NCBI GenBank assembly: GCA_945878975.1 | Contig: CAMCUM010000001.1 | Location: 51,547 to 115,546, forward strand | Origin: Legionella genomosp. 1 | GTDB taxonomy: Bacteria > Pseudomonadota > Gammaproteobacteria > Legionellales > Legionellaceae | Reading direction: 5' to 3' | DNA length: 64,000 nt | Part shown: in pieces, positions 43,986 through 53,068 of the stretch | Numbering within the stretch: the first letter of the stretch is position 1 | Layout of the letters: every line of letters begins with the position of its first letter | Notes under the pieces: model-generated | Told to the model about the DNA's origin: nothing | Databases searched by the model: none | The model's input: the letters and a program-made list of their open reading frames with translations, nothing else | Translations under genes and position numbers: made by a program

Positions 43986-45776
43986 TTAAAACTTACCACC
44001 AGCCGGAGTTACAGCGGTTATAACGCCTTGTTTCGTCAAGCTGTCACTCAAGGGAGACCCTTGATTTTTTGTTGAGCGTTTCCCAAACAACCCACAACAG
44101 CTGCATAGGTAAGCTAACATACCTCCTTCATTGCTCTCGCTTCTCTCTGACGAGTTCGTTGAAACCGCTCCGTAGGATGGTTTGACGCCATTAATGAGCT
44201 TTGAGTGTTCCTCTACATCAAGGGGGCTATCGCTTCGCATTGGATTTAGTACCGTGCGTTGGCCTGGTAAATCCTGATGTGGCGTATCTTGTTGAATAGT
44301 TGTTTCGACTTTAGGATTTTCTTTTTCTTTTCTGCGTGCAAGATCGTGTGCCTGGGGACTTCCGTTTGTCTCTGGATTTGACATAGTCGGTACAATTATA
44401 GGGTTTACTGTAGATTCTCTTAGAAGCTCCCGAGTGGTCTTAATCGTCTCATGATCAGCAAGATGTATGATTTGGTACATTTTTAAAGCTTCAGATAACG
44501 ATGCATTGGCTAAGCCGAGATCTCTATCTACCAAATAGATTTCTCCCATACCCCGATGGATGTCGGCCATATTTTGTCGTACGTCGGTCTCGATGAAGTG
44601 ATCCTCATAAGCGCTTAATGCTTCTTGAAAATAGGCTAGCGCAATCTGGTTGTTTTGCTGCAGTTGATATAGCTGTCCCATCCTGTGAATGATGTCCGCA
44701 ATCTTCAGGGCATTCGTGTTATCTTGCTCCAGTTCACGGAATAGGTTGAGTGCTTTGTCAAATTGCGCGAGGGCTTCTGAGTAATTGTCTTGTCTGTGAT
44801 GAATTACACCCAAACAGTAGTTCATGTCAGCAACGTAAAGATTTTCTGTTCCTTTGCCAAACTCTTCCAAAGCTTGTACACAGAGGTCGCCAGCAGTATC
44901 AAGCACACCTTGGTCCAAATAGATCTGACCTAATAAACTTAGGACGCTAGCTATATCAGGATCATTGTCACCAGAGGTGAGTACGCGGTATACGGACAAA
45001 GCGTTTTCCAAAGAACGGATGGCTGCTTCCTGGTTGCCTTGGGCTTGATAGGTCAAACCCAATTGTAGCAATGCGTCGGCCTTTTCTTCTGTTTCGTTCT
45101 CGGGATCGATTGCGCGCAAAACATGTTCAAATGATTTGATTGCAAGGTCGTAGTTGTTTTGTAGTCGATACAGCATGCCTAATTGATGATGCGCTTGAGT
45201 AACTTTTTCATCGTTGATACGAAGTGCTTCGTAGATCTGTAACGTGTTGGAGATATCGATGATAGCATGTTGATATTTTTTTTCCGCTTGGCGTAATAAA
45301 CCAAATTGATAATATGTTTCAGCAAGCATCGCTGTGAATCGGCTTGCTTCGAGTGTATCCAAAGAATGATAAGCAGATGGAGCAAGGTCACTGTTTGAAT
45401 CTTCAGTGTCAACACCCTGCAATTCTAAAGCTTGCGAGAGAATACCTTCTACATAAGGAATCTTTTTTTGGTGTAAATATAAGATGACTAATTGATGCAT
45501 TGTTTGAACAACTGCATTTTCTTGATTAGATTCTGATTGATACATTCTGATGGCGCTGTCGAAACTTTCTATTGCTTGTGAAAAATTCCCTTGATCTTTC
45601 AGAGAACAACCTAAGGCATAGAAATATTCTGCTTTTTCAAGATCTGTTGAAACCGTATCTTCCTCTAGTTTTTTTTCTATTTCTCTTATTGAGGATTGAG
45701 TGTGCACAGTAGAGCCTCTAGATGATCTACGTGGGGCAGAACCGCCTTTGGTTTTTTTTGTATTCGGTGTTTCCAT
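43986..45776 (-). CDS. TPR-repeat protein with Cys cluster near the C-terminus
   Basis: 596 residues. A basic N-terminus (KKTKGGSAPRRSSRGS) leads into about nine tetratricopeptide repeats (about 40-420), with clear units such as YFYALGCSLKDQGNFSQAIE and ADALLQLGLTYQAQGNQEAA; they are kinesin-light-chain-like. The region about 430-540 is polar and low in structure. Near 555-570 a hydrophobic, Cys-rich patch (MLAYLCSCCGLFGK) could be a lipidation or membrane-contact site. There is no signal peptide. It is divergent from a GTPase gene. A Dot/Icm effector is plausible but unproven. Confidence 0.85.
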   Translation of the reverse strand: METPNTKKTKGGSAPRRSSRGSTVHTQSSIREIEKKLEEDTVSTDLEKAEYFYALGCSLKDQGNFSQAIESFDSAIRMYQSESNQENAVVQTMHQLVILYLHQKKIPYVEGILSQALELQGVDTEDSNSDLAPSAYHSLDTLEASRFTAMLAETYYQFGLLRQAEKKYQHAIIDISNTLQIYEALRINDEKVTQAHHQLGMLYRLQNNYDLAIKSFEHVLRAIDPENETEEKADALLQLGLTYQAQGNQEAAIRSLENALSVYRVLTSGDNDPDIASVLSLLGQIYLDQGVLDTAGDLCVQALEEFGKGTENLYVADMNYCLGVIHHRQDNYSEALAQFDKALNLFRELEQDNTNALKIADIIHRMGQLYQLQQNNQIALAYFQEALSAYEDHFIETDVRQNMADIHRGMGEIYLVDRDLGLANASLSEALKMYQIIHLADHETIKTTRELLRESTVNPIIVPTMSNPETNGSPQAHDLARRKEKENPKVETTIQQDTPHQDLPGQRTVLNPMRSDSPLDVEEHSKLINGVKPSYGAVSTNSSERSESNEGGMLAYLCSCCGLFGKRSTKNQGSPLSDSLTKQGVITAVTPAGGKF

Positions 45777-46117
45777 AATAGATGGTATTCCTGTGATATG
45801 AGTTAAAAAAGCTATTTAGGAGTGAGCAAGCATAAGCAATCATTTCTGACTCGCTCCTTCATCAAGTTAAGCCCAAAATTTTTACACAGATTGATTTGGA
45901 GAGCAAGTTGATAATTTGCTGGCAGTGTTTTTTATCAGTCAGCATGGGGCGGATCTTGTTGCTACCCACGGCTGAATGCTGGATACAATTGAAGAAAAAT
46001 TAAATAAATCAGCATAATACAAAGATTATTTTTCTAAAAACACTTGATTAAACGAAAAGAAATGATTACCGTTGCCCCTTTCAAATTTCACACACCTTAT
46101 TAAAAGAAGAGGTATTT
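45777..46117. other. Divergent intergenic region of TPR and GTPase genes
   Basis: 340 AT-rich bases between two divergent start codons. I see no frame with protein character and no tandem regulatory repeat of the PmrA type (no pair of CTTAAT). Ribosome sites are adjacent to both ATGs (AAGAGG for the GTPase). A shared control region is likely from the arrangement alone. Confidence 0.4.
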
Positions 46118-47740
46118 ATGCCCAAATATATGGTAGCTGTCCTGGGTCCCAATGGGTCTGGAAAATCGCAATTGGTCAAGCGACTCCTTGGTAAATTCCC
46201 ATATAATGAAAGTCAGAAGATTGTAATTGATCAGGTTGGCATGAAACAATATGAAGTTGAGCAGCAGAATATAGAAGTTCAGTATTGGGATTTCCCTCCT
46301 CTAGATCCTAAAAAAGAGCAACAAAACCAATTAGAGAGAACGAATTCGACTTTAGTTAAAATGCATAAAATATGTATCACCTTTGATGTCACCGATCCAA
46401 ATTGGCAGGAAAAATTGGATACCTATATAAGAGAAAGCGGGGTAGTGTTTCCTGGTAAATTACGGATTGATACTAGAAGAGAACTTGCAGTACCTGTGAT
46501 TTTGGTCGGTACAAAAGTGGATCTTCTGCGTGAGGAAGGCGCTCAGGCAGCGCTTGAAGTTCAAGCAAAAGCATATGCTAAAAAGACTTGGGGGACTGAG
46601 GATTATAGTGCCGTTTCTGCAAAAACTGACTTTAGACTCAATGAACTAGTGCAGCTCATCATCACTGATTTACCTAGTTTGGAGGATGTGGCACAAGATA
46701 TTGATCTAGGGGAGAGAACAACAAGACGAAACTCTGTTAGACGAGGATCGATAAGTAGATTGACCGCAAGGCTGCAAAATGGCGAGAGTCCGGGTGCTGT
46801 CAATGATCGTCTGGTGAATGATAGAAGTCCGGACAGGTCGCGACTACGCGATTTGCGATCTGTCGCAAGAAATTTAAGTGACCTTTCACCATCTTCGTTA
46901 CCATCACGAATTGGTAGTAATGCGAAGGATACTCTTATAGCTACTCTTATTGCTAATAGACCAACCAGTACGACTGTTAAAGCAACAGCGGAGCCACTTC
47001 AAGACCTTGCTAGAGAGTCAGAACCCAATGGAACGTACCTTTCGTCTGCGTTGCGTCTCGCTGGTATGGCCGTCATGTTTGCAGCACTGACCAGCCTTAT
47101 TTATTTGGCATTGGTAGCCGCGAGTCTGATCTCTGCGGTGACATTAACGGCTGCGGTGAATAGCGTTGTGGTGACAGTGGGTGGCCTCTTAGGTATCGCC
47201 GCGCCAGAAGTTGCCTTTGCGGCTGCGTGCGCAGCAATGGGTATCAGCGCAACCGTGGGTGCTACGTTGCTCGCTGCAACGGCAAGTTTTGTGGCGATGG
47301 GGATGGGCTATGGTTTGAGTCGTTTGGGTCAACCGCCAGTCGCACCAGTAGCTGGAGAGGCTGTGCTAGCTCATCCGGTACAGCAACCAGCTGGCTCGGC
47401 GTTTTCTTTTGCGTTGCGTATGGTCGGTTTCGCGCTGATGGTGGCTGCGGTAGTTAATCTGGTCTATTTGGCTTTGATTGCGGCCAATGTTTTGAGCGCA
47501 GTGGCATTGACCACTGCTATGAGTCATGTGCTGGCGACAGCAGGTGGCGTATTAGGTGTGACGGCTCCAGCCGTGGCGTTTGGCAATGCCTGCGCTGCAT
47601 GGGGTATCAGCACCAGTGCTGCAACAACGGTGATCGCCGCGGCGAGCAGTATGCTGGTAGGGCTAGCAGGTTATGGCGTATTTCGTTGTGGCAAACCAGC
47701 AACAGAAGAGTCAGTCAATACGCACACAAACAGAGCGTAA
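46118..47740 (+). CDS. Ras/Roc-like GTPase with duplicated hydrophobic C-terminal domain
   Basis: 540 residues. A small-GTPase domain spans about 1-185: G1 GPNGSGKS (10-17), a G3-like WDFPP (Asp 58 but no Gly), G4 GTKVD (131-135) and G5 SAKT (167-170). A Ser/Arg-rich linker follows (RRNSVRRGSISR). Then two homologous ~100-residue segments, about 305-405 and 425-525, share a plan: ALR-x-x-G, YLAL-x-AA, a long Ala/Val helix, GG-x-LG-x-x-AP and ACAA-x-GIS. Each probably holds several membrane-inserting helices. This combination is not one I know. Candidate translocated effector. Confidence 0.8.
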   Translation: MPKYMVAVLGPNGSGKSQLVKRLLGKFPYNESQKIVIDQVGMKQYEVEQQNIEVQYWDFPPLDPKKEQQNQLERTNSTLVKMHKICITFDVTDPNWQEKLDTYIRESGVVFPGKLRIDTRRELAVPVILVGTKVDLLREEGAQAALEVQAKAYAKKTWGTEDYSAVSAKTDFRLNELVQLIITDLPSLEDVAQDIDLGERTTRRNSVRRGSISRLTARLQNGESPGAVNDRLVNDRSPDRSRLRDLRSVARNLSDLSPSSLPSRIGSNAKDTLIATLIANRPTSTTVKATAEPLQDLARESEPNGTYLSSALRLAGMAVMFAALTSLIYLALVAASLISAVTLTAAVNSVVVTVGGLLGIAAPEVAFAAACAAMGISATVGATLLAATASFVAMGMGYGLSRLGQPPVAPVAGEAVLAHPVQQPAGSAFSFALRMVGFALMVAAVVNLVYLALIAANVLSAVALTTAMSHVLATAGGVLGVTAPAVAFGNACAAWGISTSAATTVIAAASSMLVGLAGYGVFRCGKPATEESVNTHTNRA

Positions 47741-47742
47741 AA

Positions 47743-47821
47743 CGTAGGTTGGGCCGTTCGGCCCAACAACCGCGCGAAGCGCCACAATATATCGGTCATG
47801 AGGCCAAGGCTCAATCTACAG
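47743..47821. repeat. GTAGGTTGGGCC hairpin repeat, copy right of the TPR/GTPase pair
   Basis: It begins three bases after the GTPase stop. GTAGGTTGGGCC, GGCCCAACAACCGCGCGAAG and CGC match the left copy at 43871 in the same orientation; the right arm (AGGCTCAATCTAC) is diverged. It overlaps the end of the opposite-strand thiamine pyrophosphokinase gene. Confidence 0.75.
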
Positions 47822-48535
47822 TGATCCGGCCTCTTTTAACCATCGTCGTTGCGTTTGCAAGGGCGATGGCATGATCATCAATGCAGATCCTGTGATCGTT
47901 ACATAAGCGGTTGGTGCGCTGAGCTGATTGCATAAACTAACGGATGTTTGTATGCAAGGATATCTCAAACCTTCTGAATCGCCATACCCCGTATTTTGCG
48001 CAACAAACCCACAATGGTCGCCTATCTCACCGTGCAACGTTACGACTTCGTTTTCTGCCCAGCGTAACGTTTGATGCATGCCATGCAGCAAGATAGGGCG
48101 GTATTTGCGGTACGATTGTTGTAGCGACAATTTGTTAGCTTCATGATGATCCTCCCTACCTCCTGTCGCACAAATAATGCTGATTTCTTCTGCTTGTTGT
48201 TGATCACAATATTGGATGGCTTTGCTGAGATCGGTGAACATTTGGTCTTTGGCTGGGACAATGAGCACCCCATGTTGTCCAGGATAAGGTTGCGCTTGTT
48301 CAGACATGGTTTGAAAATCTTGGACGATACCCCAATGAGCTTGTGTTTGTGGATGGATAGAATCAAAATCGCCCAAAATGATATGCGGCGAGATGCCTAA
48401 TGTCAGCAAGGTATCTGCCGCACCATCCAAAGCAATGATCTGTCGATCTTGGATGGCTTCCATAATAATATCACGAGCCAAAAATGGTCCATTGGCAATG
48501 ATGATGAATTTTCTCAACGCGACTGATTTCTTCAT
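47816..48535 (-). CDS. Thiamine pyrophosphokinase
   Basis: 239 residues. It transfers pyrophosphate from ATP to thiamine. The family segments are IIALDGAADTLLTLGISPHI, ILGDFDSIHP and VPAKDQMFTDLSKAIQYC (the Asp-x-x-x-T-D region), and CATGGREDHHEANKLSL. The product-binding C-terminal sheet ends in VTITGSALMI. This route matters where thiamine is taken from a host; other thiamine genes are not in the window. Confidence 0.9.
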   Translation of the reverse strand: MKKSVALRKFIIIANGPFLARDIIMEAIQDRQIIALDGAADTLLTLGISPHIILGDFDSIHPQTQAHWGIVQDFQTMSEQAQPYPGQHGVLIVPAKDQMFTDLSKAIQYCDQQQAEEISIICATGGREDHHEANKLSLQQSYRKYRPILLHGMHQTLRWAENEVVTLHGEIGDHCGFVAQNTGYGDSEGLRYPCIQTSVSLCNQLSAPTAYVTITGSALMIMPSPLQTQRRWLKEAGSL

Positions 48536-48569
48536 GACTGGACATGAGCGGTTTTTATAAAGTCGATGA

Positions 48570-48673
48570 CGCCGTCTTTACGAGCGTTAGCGAAGCAATC
48601 TAGTGACTTTGTAAAAGGCTGATATCGCGTTAAGAGGCCGCTGGATTGCTTCACTTCGTTCGCAAAGATGAAT
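48570..48673. repeat. Intergenic repeat (GTCTTTGC..AGGCCGCTGG family), copy 2
   Basis: GCCGTCTTTACGAGCGTTAG and GAAGCAATC open the element and GATTGCTTCACTTCGTTCGC, AAAGATGA close it in inverse orientation. The core AGAGGCCGCTGG is shared with 40661-40772. Confidence 0.6.
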
Positions 48674-48706
48674 TTAGTCAACTTTATAATAGCTACTGAT
48701 TATGAT

Positions 48707-49033
48707 TTATGAATTGCTATCAATAAATGCAATCAATTGAGATTTAGACAATAACCCCATTTTTATCGATTCCACTTGTCCGTTTTTAAATAAAATCAAA
48801 GTGGGAATGCTCATGACACCAAATTTAGAGGGTGTTTCTGAGTTTTCATCAATATTGATTTTAACAAAATTGACTTGTTCATGATGCGTCGCTGCTACGT
48901 CTTCAAAAATAGGGGCCAAGGCACGGCACGGGCCACACCATTCCGCCCAAAAATCCACCAAAACAGGTTTATTAGAATACAGTACTTCTTGTTCAAAAGT
49001 AGCATCGGTAACCGCGTTAATATGTGCGCTCAT
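48707..49033 (-). CDS. trxA: Thioredoxin TrxA
   Basis: 108 residues, the standard cytosolic thioredoxin size. Active site [16 protein letters not shown], then [28 protein letters not shown] (cis-Pro) and TLILFKNG. It reduces protein disulfides with thioredoxin reductase. A monocistronic unit in which AAGGAT precedes the ATG. Confidence 0.96.
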   Translation of the reverse strand: MSAHINAVTDATFEQEVLYSNKPVLVDFWAEWCGPCRALAPIFEDVAATHHEQVNFVKINIDENSETPSKFGVMSIPTLILFKNGQVESIKMGLLSKSQLIAFIDSNS

Positions 49034-49098
49034 ACATAATCCTTAACTATTAATTTGTTCAGTCGTTATGCTACCATACCTATGTTTTTTTCGTAAGT

Positions 49099-49224
49099 CT
49101 TCCAAAGAATAGCTTCAGATCTCCCTTCTCCCCAGGTATGGGGAGAAGGTGCCCGAAGGACGGATGAGGGGTTGCTGAAGGGAAGTTCTTGGTTCGTATT
49201 TGCTATAAAATGGCTATAGTGCTT
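49099..49224 (-). repeat. ~126 bp dispersed repeat, copy 2
   Basis: Inverse copy of 13741-13867, with about 85-90 percent identity by eye and a few small indels. It occupies most of the gap 49034-49254 between trxA and the unknown gene; its end comes about 30 bases before that gene's ATG. Confidence 0.75.
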
Positions 49225-49254
49225 AGGATGTTTTGCGTTGAGTAGGGAGTTCAT

Positions 49255-50208
49255 ATGATAGAAAAGAGAGAAAAAACACTAGCAGGTCATCATAGTCTTA
49301 CCAAAACCATCGCTGTGATGCATCGAGCTTTTATTGTGATCCAAGGCAAATCAGACACCGAGAAGAAAGCTTTTTTTAAAAAATTTAAAGAATACTTTGA
49401 AAAAGACGTTGCAAAAGCTTGGAATTCTTTGATGGGTCAAGCAAAAAAATTTGAGGAGGTCGGACATGATGTGGTTTGTCCTCTGACTTTGTTTCAACAT
49501 TATGATGTCCCCGCGTATATTGGAGAGAAAGAAGAAGGAGTTTTATTTTGCAAGGGGATGGTGATCGGTCTCAAACTGAAGTTGGGTGATTATGCGAATA
49601 TGTCTTACCGTCTGGACTTTGATTTAGAGAAACGGCTGCATATCAATTTTGAAGTGTTTGGCTATAAAGATAAATCTAAATACCCCATCTGCGTCATGCT
49701 GAATTTCAGTTCTGGTCGATTTGGATTTGCGCAAAAAGATAAGCAAGATTGTCTGCAAGACGAAGACAAAATGCTGGCATTATTAGAGTGTACTAAAACG
49801 AAGTTTTGGTTAAAAATGACGATGGGTAAAACCTTGGCTGATATGCAACGCGTCAATCATGTACATCAGCAAGATGATGGATTGTTACCGAAAGATCAAT
49901 TGCTCGCTTTTATTCAGGGTGATGCTCGTTATCATTTTGCCACAGTGAAGGATTATGTTTGTGATCTTATGCCTGTTGATAAAGGGCAAGCGCGCATCCG
50001 AGGTTGTCAAACTGAGCAAGCTTTATTGCAATGCATGAATGAGCGTCCTATCATTCGTTCAGAAGCACGTTACGATATATTTGTGCGGATTACGGAAAAA
50101 GATCCTGATCATAGGCTATTGAAGGGCTTAGAACACATGAAGACGGTTGCGTTGGCAGATTCTGATCAGAGGATAGACTCCGAACAACCTCCCACATTAG
50201 TAAAATAG
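49255..50208 (+). CDS. Hypothetical protein, 317 residues
   Basis: ATG 49255 follows GGGAG. The protein is soluble, mixed alpha/beta, without signal peptide or membrane helix. The N-terminal 80 residues are Lys-rich helices (EKKAFFKKFKEYFEKDVAKA). The middle part (about 95-185) has alternating strands (GVLFCKGMVIGLKLKLGDYA, RLHINFEVFGY, YPICVMLNFSSGRFGF). The C-terminus is acidic and polar (DSDQRIDSEQPPTLVK). I recognise no family. It lies alone between a repeat and the permease gene. Confidence 0.75.
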   Translation: MIEKREKTLAGHHSLTKTIAVMHRAFIVIQGKSDTEKKAFFKKFKEYFEKDVAKAWNSLMGQAKKFEEVGHDVVCPLTLFQHYDVPAYIGEKEEGVLFCKGMVIGLKLKLGDYANMSYRLDFDLEKRLHINFEVFGYKDKSKYPICVMLNFSSGRFGFAQKDKQDCLQDEDKMLALLECTKTKFWLKMTMGKTLADMQRVNHVHQQDDGLLPKDQLLAFIQGDARYHFATVKDYVCDLMPVDKGQARIRGCQTEQALLQCMNERPIIRSEARYDIFVRITEKDPDHRLLKGLEHMKTVALADSDQRIDSEQPPTLVK

Positions 50209-50302
50209 GTTATTTGCAACGCTTGCTGATCAACGATATATTGCTAAGGAATGGGCAGAAATAACATCCCACTCCTAAAGTCTACAACAATAAGGATCGA
50301 GC

Positions 50303-51859
50303 ATGTTAAAACGCGACATTTCGACTACCAATATCTTGGTGGCATCCGCTGGAGGAATGATCGGGTCTGGGTGGTTATTCAGTCCTTTTATCAGCGCACA
50401 AATGGCGGGTAGTAATGCTTTGATCTCTTGGGTCATCGCTGCGATTTTTATGCTCTTTATTGCATTGCCCTTGTGTGAGCTGGGCACCATGTTTCCAGTG
50501 TCTGGCGGGATGTCTAATTATCCAACTTTTACGCATGGTCGCGAGGTGGGTTTCTTGTTTGCTTGGACTTCGTGGCTGTCCTATGTGGTCATGACGCCGA
50601 TTGAGGTTCAAGCCATTCTGCAATACGGCAGCCATTTTTTCCCTATTTTAACCAATAGTGATACGGCCAGTTTGACGCTTTCAAAATATGGGTATGTGAC
50701 CGCGTTTGGGATCATGCTATTCGTCGTGGTGCTGAACTCGTATGGTATTAAGTTTTTGGCTGAGTGTAATAAGTATGCCAGTATTTTGAAGTTTATTTTG
50801 CCCTCTATTGCCATCTTTGCTTTGATCAAACAAGCACCTTCGTATGCCAATATTCATATCAGTCTATCGGATAAAACCAGTTGGGTAGAAATCTTCACGG
50901 CGCTGTCGGCGGGTGGGGTGGCTTTCGCGTTTACGGGATTTCAAAATGGTTTGATGTTGGCAGGTGAAGTCAAAAATCCCCAGCGTAATATTCCTATTGC
51001 GATTTTAGGTGCGGTATTAATCGGGTTTGTGTTGTACTTCATGTTGGAGTTTAGTTTTTTGGTGGCGATGCCGCAAAAATACCTGGCACATGGCTGGCAT
51101 GCCTTGACGTATCCTGGTGACAGTGGCCCGTTAGTGGGATTGACGCTCTTACTAGGCTTGGGCATCGTTGCGACATTATTGATGTTTGATGCGGCATTTT
51201 CTCCTTTCGGCACGACTTTTGTCTATACGGCTGCGACGTCGCGCATTTTATACGGGATGGCTTTAAATAATCATTTGCCAAAACTATTTTTGAAAGTGAA
51301 TCGGCATGATATTCCTTATGTGACTTTGTACGCGAATCTTATTGTGGGTATTTTAGCGTTTTTACCTTTTTCAGGTTGGCAAAAACTGGTTGCATTTTTA
51401 TCTTCTGCTAGCATTCTGTCTTACGGGATTGGTCCCATTTGTCTGTTGGCGATGCGCAAATTGCAGCCCGCTAGGTACCGACCCTTTAAATTACAGTATA
51501 GTTTGGTGATGTCACATATTGCGTTTTATGTTTGTAATCTCATGTTGTATTGGTGTGGGTTTTCGGTTATTTGGAAATTGGATCTGGCTTTATTAGCGGG
51601 TTTGATTGTTTATTTGATATACCACCATAAAAATCTGAAACATTGTGATAAGTCCTTGGTTTGGTTCCTTATGTATATGGGTGCGTTGACGGTGATTTCA
51701 TATTTGGGTTCCTTTGGTGGGATAGGCCTATTGACCTTCCCTGTTGATACGGTTTGTATTTTGCCATTGAGCGTGGTGATGTTGTATTTGTCACAGATGA
51801 TTATTAGCCAGCAGGGAGAACTTGCGGGTAATTTGGGTGAGTTATCGACGGAAATTTAA
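50303..51859 (+). CDS. APC-family amino acid permease
   Basis: 518 residues with about 12-14 membrane helices. The first helix has the substrate-binding GGMIGSGWLFSP, comparable to G-x-G motifs of APC transporters. AFAFTGFQNGLMLAGEVKNP, with QRNIP directly after it, is the conserved segment after helix 6. Glutamate/GABA and other amino acid antiporters look similar; the substrate is unknown. Amino acid uptake is a plausible role in a host-associated bacterium. Confidence 0.85.
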   Translation: MLKRDISTTNILVASAGGMIGSGWLFSPFISAQMAGSNALISWVIAAIFMLFIALPLCELGTMFPVSGGMSNYPTFTHGREVGFLFAWTSWLSYVVMTPIEVQAILQYGSHFFPILTNSDTASLTLSKYGYVTAFGIMLFVVVLNSYGIKFLAECNKYASILKFILPSIAIFALIKQAPSYANIHISLSDKTSWVEIFTALSAGGVAFAFTGFQNGLMLAGEVKNPQRNIPIAILGAVLIGFVLYFMLEFSFLVAMPQKYLAHGWHALTYPGDSGPLVGLTLLLGLGIVATLLMFDAAFSPFGTTFVYTAATSRILYGMALNNHLPKLFLKVNRHDIPYVTLYANLIVGILAFLPFSGWQKLVAFLSSASILSYGIGPICLLAMRKLQPARYRPFKLQYSLVMSHIAFYVCNLMLYWCGFSVIWKLDLALLAGLIVYLIYHHKNLKHCDKSLVWFLMYMGALTVISYLGSFGGIGLLTFPVDTVCILPLSVVMLYLSQMIISQQGELAGNLGELSTEI

Positions 51860-51894
51860 AGTAAACACATGATCTATTTGTGTGGATCGTTCAG

Positions 51895-51918
51895 GGATAA
51901 GCCGCGGGACGTAGGGGA
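51895..51918. repeat. CCCGCGGC repeat fragment
   Basis: GGATAAGCCGCGGGACGTAG and GGGA are the inverse of the family seen at 8541, 26817 and 57428. The rest of the gap 51860-52201 shows no gene; a TATAAT at 51971-51976 has no convincing -35. Confidence 0.5.
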
Positions 51919-52201
51919 TGAGCCATGACTTTGGGTTTTTGTTTTTTACTGGAGTTTGGACAAACCTCGATATAATACGAGCCCGTGACCGTGCCGCCTG
52001 TTTTTTATCACAACCTCTCTGATTATGCGATCATTTTCTCTTGCCTCCCTTTATTCATACGCCGCAAAATCGCCTGGTTACCCGGCTCTACTATATGGGT
52101 TACAAATTAAACTTGGCACGGCTGTACAATGAATTGCCGAAACACTAGTCAAAAGCTGTTTTTACCAGTAGAATTTTGGTTTTTGTGTGACCAGGCCTAT
52201 T

Positions 52202-53068
52202 ATGCCCCGTGATTATTTTAAAACGCTCCCCCAATTTTTTATCCCGAAACGTGCACTGAATCGTTTTGCGGGATGGATGGCCAATCTTCGGATCATTAGG
52301 GTTAAGAATTATCTCATTCGCGATTTTGTTCAGAGATATGAAGTCAATATGGCGGAGGCTTGTGAGTCTAATCCTTTGCAGTACGCTTCTTTTAATGAGT
52401 TTTTTATTCGCCGTCTCAGGCCAGAAGCGCGACCGATTGCTGCTGCAGACGTTGTTTCTCCGGTGGATGGTAGTATCAGCGAAATTGGGTATTTGTCGGA
52501 TGGACGGCTTTTGCAAGCGAAAGGGCATACTTATTCCGTGGCAGCTTTGTTGGGAGGTGACGAATCCTATGCGGCGGCATTTCAATCAGGTTGCTATGCA
52601 ACAGTGTATTTATCCCCCAAGGATTATCATCGAGTACACATGCCCATAGAGGGCCATTTACAGGAAATGATATATATCCCCGGATCTTTGTTTTCGGTAC
52701 AACCTACGACTGCGCGGGTTATTCCGAATTTATTTGCTAAGAATGAGCGTTTGGTTGCGATATTTGCAACCAAACATGGTTTGATGGCGATGGTGCTGGT
52801 GGGTGCTGCCATTGTCGGCAGTATAGGCACCGTTTGGCACGGAGATTTGGCTCGAGGCTCACAAATCAAGCGCTTCGAATATCCGACAGATTCGATTGTG
52901 CTCGCAAAAGCGATGGAGATGGGGTATTTCAAACTGGGCTCAACGGTCATTGTTTTGTTTGCCAATCACAATAATCCATTACAATGGCTCGAACATCTGC
53001 ATGCGGGCGATAGCATTCAATTGGGTCAACCTTTGGCTGAAGCGCCTATAAAGAGCGATCATACCTAG
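52202..53068 (+). CDS. psd: Phosphatidylserine decarboxylase
   Basis: 288 residues from ATG 52202 (GTG 52187 possible). It converts phosphatidylserine to phosphatidylethanolamine at the inner membrane. It self-cleaves at the LGST motif (FKLGSTVIVLF) to make the pyruvoyl group. VSPVDGSISEIG and YLSPKDYHRVHMPIEG (catalytic His) are conserved, as is WHGDLARGSQIKRFEYPTDS. The 3' end overlaps the opposite-strand MFS gene by 23 bases. Confidence 0.96.
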   Translation: MPRDYFKTLPQFFIPKRALNRFAGWMANLRIIRVKNYLIRDFVQRYEVNMAEACESNPLQYASFNEFFIRRLRPEARPIAAADVVSPVDGSISEIGYLSDGRLLQAKGHTYSVAALLGGDESYAAAFQSGCYATVYLSPKDYHRVHMPIEGHLQEMIYIPGSLFSVQPTTARVIPNLFAKNERLVAIFATKHGLMAMVLVGAAIVGSIGTVWHGDLARGSQIKRFEYPTDSIVLAKAMEMGYFKLGSTVIVLFANHNNPLQWLEHLHAGDSIQLGQPLAEAPIKSDHT

